A stretch of DNA of 5,213 nt from Eubacteriaceae bacterium (GTDB lineage Bacteria > Bacillota > Clostridia > Eubacteriales > UBA1433): the NCBI GenBank assembly GCA_012797825.1, contig JAAZOI010000122.1, positions 1-5,213 on the forward strand, given 5' to 3'. The position numbers were made by a program, and so were the translations under genes. Below, in pieces: positions 1 through 4,794 of this stretch (the stretch's first letter is position 1; every line of letters begins with the position of its first letter). Under the pieces are notes generated by a model. It was given only the letters and a program-made list of their open reading frames with translations, made no database searches and was not told the DNA's origin.

Positions 1-254
1 AGATGGCAGAGATTGGTATGGCGGGTGTTACCGTAACAAGAGGGATAGAGGGATTCGGTCATGAAAAAAGACTGCATAGTACACGTATACTTGATATTTC
101 GTTAAAGCTTCCCGTAATTATTGAAGTAATTGACACGCCTGAAAAAATAGAAACGGCGCTGCCTGTTGTTAATGATATGGTAAATGAAGGGTTGGTTCTT
201 GTTACTGATGTTATTGTCGAGAAATACGGCAATCAGTTAACAGATAAAAAATAA
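1..254 (+). CDS. DUF190 (PII-like) family protein, C-terminal part
   Basis: This is the 3' end of a gene whose start lies left of the window. The 83 visible residues match the DUF190 family as I know it: the stretch GMAGVTVTRGIEGFG (residues 5-19), then basic and histidine residues (H20 to H25), a beta-strand with LPVIIEVIDTPEKI (36-49) and the closing strand LVLVTDVIVEKY (64-75). The family normally has about 100-115 residues, so roughly 25 N-terminal residues are missing, and the ATG at base 3 is probably an internal methionine rather than the start. DUF190 proteins have a PII-like ferredoxin fold and often sit next to crcB/fluc fluoride channel genes; that neighbour would be upstream and cannot be seen here. 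Their biochemical role is not established. The gene converges on the GntR gene with only 8 bp between stop codons, and it points away from the oxidoreductase operon, so it is probably functionally unrelated to it. Confidence 0.85.
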   Translation, partial: MAEIGMAGVTVTRGIEGFGHEKRLHSTRILDISLKLPVIIEVIDTPEKIETALPVVNDMVNEGLVLVTDVIVEKYGNQLTDKK

Positions 255-262
255 GTTTTATA

Positions 263-970
263 TTATTTATACCATCTGTCCGCATGGAGAAGATATATTA
301 CCATTGCAGTGTTCATATGTTTTTCCATTGCTTTTTCCGCCATATCGGGTATGCCGCTTTTCAGCGCTTTGCATATAGCGATATGTTCGTACGCCGCCTG
401 TTTTGTAACAAACATATTCGGCGCCTGTGATGTCATATGCCCCATATAATAATAATGTCTGTAGAGTATTTTTGATATCGATTCATAAGCGTCTATAAGA
501 TAAGGATTATTTGAAGATTTTACAATAAGCGAATGAAACTTGTTTTCTATATCCCTTTGGAAAAAATATCTATCGTTAATCATTAAATCCTGAAGCTCTT
601 CCGCAAGGCTGTACAGCTCGTCCATATGTTCCATATTATGAATTCCCGCAACTATTGAAGCGGCGGTTTTCTCAAGAGCACCGCGCACAACCATCATATT
701 TTTAAAATCATCAATATATAGCGGCGATACGTAGTAACCGCTTTTGTTTGCGGGCGTTTCTATAAACCTGATTTCCTTTAATTTTTCATAAGCGTCAATT
801 ATAGGGGTTCTGCTTACATTTAGTTCTTCGGCGAACTGGGCTGTATTTAGCTTGGTTCCCGGTCTCAATTCCCCGGATACAATTTCATCGTACAATATTT
901 CAAAAATAACGTAATTTAAAGTCGAGAGCGGATATTTTTTTAAATATTCTTCAAATTTTTCTTTATTCAT
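263..970 (-). CDS. GntR-family transcriptional regulator, FCD (FadR-like) subfamily
   Basis: A 235-residue DNA-binding regulator, normal length for the family. Residues about 18-78 form the winged helix-turn-helix: the segment ELRPGTKLNTAQFAEELNVS (34-53) followed by SRTP (53-56) and the recognition helix is classic GntR. Residues about 88-222 are the all-helical FCD ligand domain. FCD proteins of known structure bind a metal through one Asp and three His. The three histidines are present (H146 in KFHSL, H196 in YEHIAI, H218 in EKHM, the last pair spaced 22 apart as usual), but the position four residues before H146 is E142, where Asp is usual. FCD regulators generally sense small carboxylic acids and act as repressors. 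The ATG is preceded on its own strand by AGGTG, 4 nt away. The gene is transcribed divergently from the oxidoreductase/pan operon across a 216-bp gap, so it is the likely local regulator. The effector is unknown; 2-oxoisovalerate, pantoate or a related acid would fit by context only. Confidence 0.92.
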   Translation of the reverse strand: MNKEKFEEYLKKYPLSTLNYVIFEILYDEIVSGELRPGTKLNTAQFAEELNVSRTPIIDAYEKLKEIRFIETPANKSGYYVSPLYIDDFKNMMVVRGALEKTAASIVAGIHNMEHMDELYSLAEELQDLMINDRYFFQRDIENKFHSLIVKSSNNPYLIDAYESISKILYRHYYYMGHMTSQAPNMFVTKQAAYEHIAICKALKSGIPDMAEKAMEKHMNTAMVIYLLHADRWYK

Positions 971-995
971 TCAGCACCTGATATTTTTTTACTAA

Positions 996-1006
996 GTACA
1001 GTATAC
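996..1006. promoter_or_regulatory. Candidate operator overlapping the -10 of the GntR gene
   Basis: The 11-mer GTACAGTATAC is an inverted repeat with a single mismatched pair around a central G, and contains the perfect palindrome GTATAC (1001-1006). On the minus strand the same bases read TATACT (plus positions 1000-1005), a five-of-six match to the sigma-A -10 box, 30 nt upstream of the GntR start codon. No good -35 match is found 16-18 bp further upstream on that strand. GT...AC half-sites are typical of GntR operators, so this could be an autoregulatory site. The assignment is from pattern only. Confidence 0.35.
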
Positions 1007-1053
1007 ATTTTTTTTACGTTTTTAAAATATTGTTTTTTTAAAAAAGCATTTAT

Positions 1054-1107
1054 TATTAATAAATTCTTTTTTGTTTTTATATAAATAAATAAAAATATTA
1101 ATAAATT
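1054..1107. repeat. Exact 12-bp direct repeat in the divergent promoter region
   Basis: TATTAATAAATT occurs at 1054-1065 and again at 1096-1107. The copies are in the same orientation and start 42 bp apart, close to four helical turns, so they would face the same side of the DNA. They lie just upstream of the candidate operon promoter. Because the surrounding DNA is about 94 percent A/T, a chance repeat of this length is quite possible, and no known regulator is assigned. Confidence 0.4.
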
Positions 1108-1124
1108 ATAAATAAAAATTTTTT

Positions 1125-1153
1125 TAGACAAACGCATATGTAAAGGTTTTAAA
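1125..1153 (+). promoter_or_regulatory. Candidate sigma-A promoter of the oxidoreductase/pan operon
   Basis: TAGACA at 1125-1130 matches five of six bases of the -35 consensus. Exactly 17 bp later TTTAAA at 1148-1153 matches four of six bases of the -10 consensus; TTAAAT one base later is an equal alternative with an 18-bp spacer. The block sits directly downstream of a 53-bp all-A/T stretch that could act as an UP element, and would give a leader of roughly 25 nt before the ferredoxin gene. In such AT-rich DNA chance -10 matches are common, so this is only the best candidate. Confidence 0.35.
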
Positions 1154-1186
1154 TATTAACATAAATTAAATTTTTAGGAGGAACGA

Positions 1187-1390
1187 ATGGCAAAAGCGGT
1201 AATTGATGAAAAATTCTGCAAAGGATGCGGATTGTGCTTTACGGTTTGTCCGAAAAAACTGTTAAAAGCGAGCGAGAAGACAAACGCAAAAGGATATTAT
1301 TGCGCGGAACAAACTGAAGAAGAAAAATGCACGGCATGCAGCTTATGTGCGATAATGTGCCCGGATGCTGCCATTACTGTGTACAAGTAA
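1187..1390 (+). CDS. 2-oxoacid:ferredoxin oxidoreductase, ferredoxin-type (delta) subunit, 2x[4Fe-4S]
   Basis: A 67-residue cytoplasmic bacterial-type ferredoxin that carries electrons between the catalytic subunits and free ferredoxin. Two full cluster motifs are visible: C11-x2-C14-x2-C17-x3-C21-P and C48-x2-C51-x2-C54-x3-C58-P. Each fits one [4Fe-4S] cluster, with the last Cys of one motif normally completing the opposite cluster. One extra cysteine, C39, lies in the linker GYYC and is not part of a motif. The size and the motif spacing match the small delta subunit (KorD type) encoded at the head of four-subunit 2-oxoacid oxidoreductase operons in Clostridia and archaea. A strong AGGAGG (1176-1181) lies 5 nt before the ATG. 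It is the first gene of the operon, 39 bp before the alpha subunit. It could in principle serve other enzymes as a stand-alone ferredoxin, but its position argues for a dedicated subunit. Confidence 0.93.
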   Translation: MAKAVIDEKFCKGCGLCFTVCPKKLLKASEKTNAKGYYCAEQTEEEKCTACSLCAIMCPDAAITVYK

Positions 1391-1429
1391 TGCTTTTATT
1401 TTAAATTATTATTTTGGAGGAAATTACAT

Positions 1430-2515
1430 ATGGCTAAAAAAGAATTATGGAAAGGCAATGAAGCGATGAGTGAAACCGCATTGCGGGCGGGATGCAGGTT
1501 TTTTTCGGGATATCCTATTACGCCTCAAACGCCTATTACGGAGTACCTGGCATGGAGGCTTGCTGAAGTTGACGGAGTGTTTATTCAGGCTGAAAGCGAA
1601 CTTGCCGCGGCTACAATGCTGCTCGGCGCTTCAATAGCGGGAACGAGAGCGCTGACTGCTACAGCAGGACCGGGGCTTTCGCTGATGACGGAATCTTTAA
1701 GCTGTCTTGCAAGCGGCAGACTGCCCGCCGTTATTGTGGACGTGCAAAGAGGCGGAGCGGCTACAGGCAATTTGCAGGGAGCTCAAAGCGACTATAACAT
1801 GGTTACAAAAACGCTTGGACACGGCGGACTTAAAGGGCTCGTATACGGACCGTCAACAGTTGAGGAATTATGCGATATTATATATGACGCGTGGGATAAA
1901 GCGGAAAAATACCGCACGCCCGTATTCATACTCTCAGACGCAAGCTTAGGACAGATGATGGAACCTGTTGATATAAAACCGTTCAAACAATTGGATGAAT
2001 CGCGCTTTGATTTGCCTTACGTTATAGGCAGGGAACAATCTGAAAAGAAAGTAATACAGGATACGCCTTATGCGGGACCATATAACACAATGTCGGAAAA
2101 TCTGGATTACAACTACAGAAAATATAACGAAGTCTACGAAAAATGGAAAGAAGATGAAGTGTTATATGAAGAGTATATGATGGATGACGCTGAATACGTG
2201 ATTATCGGCTGGGGAATGGCAGCCAGAATTTCGAAATCCGCTATCCGCAATTTAAGGAAAAAAGGAATAAAAGTAGGGATGATAAGACCAATAAGCTTAT
2301 TCCCCCTGCCTGAAAAACCTTTAAACGCGCTTGACGCAAAGAAAATAAAAGGCGTATTGGTTGTTGAAATGGCAATACCGGCGCTGTTCTATTATGACGT
2401 TAAAGCTCAAATTGACAAGAACATCCCAATCAAAGCTAATCTCCACTGCGGCGGATATTTAAGTCAAGTTGATGAAATAGAAGAAGATATTATGAAAATG
2501 GCGGGAGGAAAATAA
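1430..2515 (+). CDS. vorB: 2-oxoisovalerate (2-oxoacid):ferredoxin oxidoreductase, alpha subunit (VorB/KorA type)
   Basis: The 361-residue alpha subunit combines the pyrimidine-binding TPP domain and the transketolase C-like domain of the enzyme that converts a 2-oxoacid plus CoA to acyl-CoA, CO2 and two reduced ferredoxins, reversibly. Residues 1-178 carry the signature blocks KGNEAMSE (8-15), GYPITPQTPI (27-36), QAESELAA (53-60, holding the conserved Glu at the TPP site), the AGPGLSLM strand (79-86) and QRGGAATGNLQGAQSD (106-121). Residues about 255-345 form the second domain, with KVGMIRPISLFPLP (281-294). The overall pattern resembles proteins annotated as 3-methyl-2-oxobutanoate dehydrogenase subunit VorB in Clostridia, but 2-oxoglutarate (KorA) enzymes are close relatives and sequence alone does not fix the substrate. 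The pan genes downstream favour 2-oxoisovalerate. At VVEMAIPALFYYDV (311-324) the usual Gly-Gln after VVE-x-x is absent. GGAGG (1416-1420) lies 9 nt before the ATG. The stop is 1 bp before the beta start. Confidence 0.9.
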   Translation: MAKKELWKGNEAMSETALRAGCRFFSGYPITPQTPITEYLAWRLAEVDGVFIQAESELAAATMLLGASIAGTRALTATAGPGLSLMTESLSCLASGRLPAVIVDVQRGGAATGNLQGAQSDYNMVTKTLGHGGLKGLVYGPSTVEELCDIIYDAWDKAEKYRTPVFILSDASLGQMMEPVDIKPFKQLDESRFDLPYVIGREQSEKKVIQDTPYAGPYNTMSENLDYNYRKYNEVYEKWKEDEVLYEEYMMDDAEYVIIGWGMAARISKSAIRNLRKKGIKVGMIRPISLFPLPEKPLNALDAKKIKGVLVVEMAIPALFYYDVKAQIDKNIPIKANLHCGGYLSQVDEIEEDIMKMAGGK

Positions 2516-2516
2516 G

Positions 2517-3248
2517 ATGGATGTTGTATACAAAAGAAGCGGCGCGCTAAGCGACGTATCTACTACATACTGCCCCGGATGCTCACATGGAACAGCGTTT
2601 AAATTAATAGCGGAAATAAGCGAGGAACTTGACATAGTTAATAAGCTGGTATTTGCAACTCCCATAGGATGCACGACATTCTCGGCTCCGTTTCATAAAT
2701 TCAGCACATTTATGTCAGCTCACGGCAGAGCGCCTGCAAACGCAACGGGATTTAAGCGATGTAATCCCAAAAGACCTGTTATTGTATACCAGGGCGACGG
2801 AGACTGCGCGGCGATAGGAACAGGCGAATCAATCCATGCGGCGGCAAGAGGAGAAGCATTTACCGTCGTAATGGCAAATAATCAAGTTTACGGAATGACC
2901 GGAGGGCAAATGGCTCCTACCACTCTTACAGGACAGAAAACAACGACAACGCCTAACGGAAGAAGCGTTGAAGTGACCGGATACCCCATCAGGATGGCAG
3001 AACAGATAGCGCAGCTTGAAGCCCCGAGGTTTGTTACGCGCCAGTCACTGCATACGCCGAAAAATATACTTCAGGCTAAAGCAGCGATAAAAAAAGCGCT
3101 TGAACTGCAGATAAATGAAGGAGCGTATTCTTTCGTGGAACTGTTATGCGCATGTCCGACAAACTGGGGAATAGATCCGTCGGGAATAAAAGAATATATT
3201 GAAAAAAATGTTATTCCTTATTTCCCGCTCGGGGATTTGAAAGGTTAA
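2517..3248 (+). CDS. vorA: 2-oxoisovalerate (2-oxoacid):ferredoxin oxidoreductase, beta subunit (TPP- and FeS-binding)
   Basis: A 243-residue catalytic partner of the alpha subunit that holds the pyrophosphate end of TPP and a [4Fe-4S] cluster. TPP/Mg binding is shown by GDGDCAAIG (93-101) followed by NNQVYGMTGGQ (121-131). The substrate/TPP loop KTTTTPNGR (141-149) is also typical of the family. In the structurally known archaeal two-subunit enzyme four cysteines bind the cluster; the equivalents here appear to be C19 and C22 (CPGC), C52 (IGCTTF) and C213 (CACPTNW), with C211 as a less likely alternative. Length is normal for the KorB/VorA family. The start codon lies 1 bp after the alpha stop, and its ribosome binding site GGGAGG (2503-2508) is inside the alpha coding sequence, so the two subunits are likely translationally coupled, as expected for equal amounts. 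No key residue is missing. Confidence 0.93.
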   Translation: MDVVYKRSGALSDVSTTYCPGCSHGTAFKLIAEISEELDIVNKLVFATPIGCTTFSAPFHKFSTFMSAHGRAPANATGFKRCNPKRPVIVYQGDGDCAAIGTGESIHAAARGEAFTVVMANNQVYGMTGGQMAPTTLTGQKTTTTPNGRSVEVTGYPIRMAEQIAQLEAPRFVTRQSLHTPKNILQAKAAIKKALELQINEGAYSFVELLCACPTNWGIDPSGIKEYIEKNVIPYFPLGDLKG

Positions 3249-3261
3249 GGAGGACAAAAAA

Positions 3262-3792
3262 ATGGAAAAAAGTTATTTATTTGCAGGTTCGGGCGGTCAG
3301 GGTGTTCAGACTCTGGGAGTACTGGTGGCGCATGCATCCAACGAGGAAGGTCACTTTACGACATTTCTTCCGGCGTACGGCGGAGAGATGCGCGGAGGCA
3401 CATCAAACTGCACGATAAAAATGGCTGATGAGGAAATTGGCTCTCCCGAAGAAAAACTGTACGATAACGTAATAGTGTTAAACAAGCCGTCTTACGACAG
3501 GTTTAAAGGCAGAGTAAAAAAAGGCGGAAATTTATTTATAAATACGGCTCTTATAGAGGATGCGCAGGCAGACGGCGTGAATATTATTAGTATCAATCTA
3601 TCTGAAGCGGCTAAAGAGGCGGGAAGCGACAAAGCGTTAAATATTGTAATGTACGGGCTTGTGCTTGCGCACACAAAAGACATATCTTTAGAAAACGCTG
3701 AAAAAGTGCTTAATGACAAGCTCGGCAAAAAAGAGCAGTTCAGAGCAGTTAATAAAAAGGCATTTGACATAGGCGTAAATGCCTCTAAATAA
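3262..3792 (+). CDS. 2-oxoacid:ferredoxin oxidoreductase, gamma subunit
   Basis: A 176-residue gamma subunit (POR/KOR gamma domain) that completes the four-subunit enzyme; in this family it helps form the CoA-binding part of the complex. Visible family signatures are the glycine-rich loop FAGSGGQGVQTLG (7-19), the YGGEMRGGTSNC block (39-50), and the Rossmann-like strand YDNVIVLNKPSYDRF (67-81). Length is typical for a separate gamma protein of the KorC/VOR class, where in some organisms it is fused to alpha. GGAGG (3249-3253) directly follows the beta stop codon and lies 8 nt before the ATG. Gene order ferredoxin, alpha, beta, gamma is the common clostridial arrangement. Only 19 bp separates its stop codon from the preferred PanE start, so the pan genes are likely on the same transcript. 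Confidence 0.92.
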   Translation: MEKSYLFAGSGGQGVQTLGVLVAHASNEEGHFTTFLPAYGGEMRGGTSNCTIKMADEEIGSPEEKLYDNVIVLNKPSYDRFKGRVKKGGNLFINTALIEDAQADGVNIISINLSEAAKEAGSDKALNIVMYGLVLAHTKDISLENAEKVLNDKLGKKEQFRAVNKKAFDIGVNASK

Positions 3793-3798
3793 ATAAGG

Positions 3799-3814
3799 AA
3801 GGATGATAAAGATG
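3799..3814 (+). promoter_or_regulatory. Ribosome binding site that decides between two panE start codons
   Basis: Two in-frame ATGs lie at 3803 and 3812. The Shine-Dalgarno run AAGGAAGG spans 3795-3802. For the first ATG the run abuts the start codon, and even its upstream AAGG (3795-3798) leaves only 4 nt. For the second ATG, AAGGA (3799-3803) gives an 8-nt spacer. The second start also yields a protein beginning MKVAILGSG, the usual N-terminus of this family, so 3812 is preferred. Confidence 0.65.
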
Positions 3815-4750
3815 AAAGTAGCTATACTTGGTTCAGGCGCGATAGGTTCGTTTGTTGGCAGCGGACTGTTAAAGGGAGGAGCGGATGTGTGGTTTGTAGA
3901 CAAATACAAAGACCACGTTGACGCAATTAATAAAAACGGGCTGACTGTTGAGACAAAGGACAGTAAAGAAGTGTTTAAAGCGAAAGCTACAAGCGTAGGA
4001 GCGGAAGCGGGCGTATGCGACGTTGTTATAATCCTTGTAAAAGGACCTCAGACAAAAAATTCTATAGAAGAATATAAGGAACTGTTTGATGATCATACTT
4101 TTGTAATAACGCTTCAAAACGGGGTAGGCAATGCCGAGATTCTTTTTGAAAAGTTTGCAAAAGATAAAGTCGGATACGGTGTTATGCACATTGCGAGTAA
4201 GATGATAGGACCGGGACACGTGAGCGGAATACTTACGGATCATAATGATATATTGTTCCGCGGTTCGGATCCTAATGTAAAACCACAGGTATTGGCAGAG
4301 CTTGAAGAGATTTTCCATAAAGGCGGAATGAGAGCATATTATAACGTTGAAGCAGATAAGTTTATATGGAAAAAGATGGTTGTTAACTGCGCGGTTAATA
4401 TTACTTGCGGAATTGTAAGATGCACAATAGGGCAGTTCCATGACGCAAAAGACGGGGAAGCACTTGAAAAACTTATTGTTAAAGAACTTATTGAGGTAGT
4501 TAATGCATTAGGCGTTGATTTGACGTTTGAAGAAGGATGGAAATATTATATTGAGGAAAACCTTCCGAAAATAAGGCCGCATTATCCGTCATCTACTCAG
4601 GATGTTATGAAAAAAAGAGAAACTGAAATTGACTTTATAAACGGAGCTGTAAGCAGACTCGGAAAACAACTGGGAATACCAACTCCGGTAAACGATACGA
4701 TAACTATGCTTGAGCATGCGCTTGAGGATACATATTCAGTTCAATTCTAA
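3812..4750 (+). CDS. panE: 2-dehydropantoate 2-reductase family protein (ketopantoate reductase)
   Basis: A 312-residue cytoplasmic NAD(P)H-dependent reductase (315 residues if the upstream ATG at 3803 is used). It is expected to reduce ketopantoate to pantoate, the step before pantothenate. The N-terminal Rossmann domain starts with the dinucleotide loop GSGAIG (7-12), and QNG carries N103. The helical ApbA C-terminal domain begins at about residue 180. Residues matching the catalytic set known from the E. coli enzyme are all present: K188 and N192 in WKKMVVN, S260 in YPSSTQD, and E272 in TEIDFING. Length is normal. Some members of this family act instead as D-2-hydroxyacid dehydrogenases on branched 2-oxoacids such as 2-oxoisovalerate, and retain the same residues, so substrate is not proved. 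The adjacent panB gene supports the ketopantoate role, while the oxidoreductase genes upstream are compatible with either. Confidence 0.85.
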   Translation: MKVAILGSGAIGSFVGSGLLKGGADVWFVDKYKDHVDAINKNGLTVETKDSKEVFKAKATSVGAEAGVCDVVIILVKGPQTKNSIEEYKELFDDHTFVITLQNGVGNAEILFEKFAKDKVGYGVMHIASKMIGPGHVSGILTDHNDILFRGSDPNVKPQVLAELEEIFHKGGMRAYYNVEADKFIWKKMVVNCAVNITCGIVRCTIGQFHDAKDGEALEKLIVKELIEVVNALGVDLTFEEGWKYYIEENLPKIRPHYPSSTQDVMKKRETEIDFINGAVSRLGKQLGIPTPVNDTITMLEHALEDTYSVQF

Positions 4751-4761
4751 TCCAAGCATAT

Positions 4762-4781
4762 TTTCTTTAATATAAAAGAAA
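4762..4781 (+). other. Weak AT-rich hairpin next to the panB ribosome binding site
   Basis: TTTCTTT (4762-4768) and AAAGAAA (4775-4781) form a 7-bp stem with a 6-nt loop, ending one base before the AAGGA Shine-Dalgarno (4783-4787). Only one G-C pair is present and no U-tract follows, so it is not a terminator. It could mildly tune access to the panB start, or be chance in AT-rich DNA. Confidence 0.25.
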
Positions 4782-4794
4782 GAAGGAACATAAC

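Larger units (their letters stand above)
971..1186. promoter_or_regulatory. Divergent intergenic control region, extremely AT-rich
   Basis: This gap separates the minus-strand GntR gene from the plus-strand operon and must hold both promoters. Bases 1007-1126 contain only 7 G or C in 120 positions, and 1074-1126 is an uninterrupted run of 53 A/T bases. It includes A- and T-tracts and a TTTTTTAAAAAA palindrome at 1034-1045, which suggest bent or easily melted DNA and possibly an UP-like element upstream of the operon promoter. No open reading frame, riboswitch-like fold or RNA gene is evident. Specific candidate sites are listed separately. Confidence 0.7.

Noticed and set aside
244..268. Possible bidirectional terminator between the DUF190 and GntR genes
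   Set aside because: AAATAA (249-254) can pair with TTATTT (263-268), and ATAAAA with TTTTAT nearby, but the stems are six A-U pairs without any G-C, too weak to call a terminator.
971..1186. Riboswitch or T-box leader upstream of the operon
   Set aside because: The region is nearly all A/T with no GC-containing stems, no T-box-like motif and no terminator hairpin, so no structured leader is supported.
1391..1429. Gap between ferredoxin and alpha subunit checked for a terminator or second promoter
   Set aside because: It is a 39-bp AT-rich spacer with only the ribosome binding site GGAGG; no stem-loop or good promoter boxes are seen.
1585..1986. Three short open frames (minus 1585-1770, plus 1707-1949, minus 1792-1986) inside the alpha subunit
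   Set aside because: All are contained in the alpha coding sequence, which has clear family motifs throughout; their products are low-complexity and show no domain.
2459..2674. Minus-strand open frame across the alpha/beta junction
   Set aside because: It is antisense to two strongly supported genes and has no recognisable product.
3492..3909. Two minus-strand open frames (3492-3770 and 3688-3909) across the gamma/panE junction
   Set aside because: Both are opposite conserved coding sequence and have compositions typical of reverse-complement shadows rich in Ser, Leu and Phe.
3869..4441. 190-codon open frame on the minus strand inside panE
   Set aside because: It lies wholly opposite most of a well-conserved PanE frame, its translation is rich in Tyr, Phe, Asn and Cys with no family resemblance, and there is no convincing upstream ribosome binding site. 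It is an antisense shadow.
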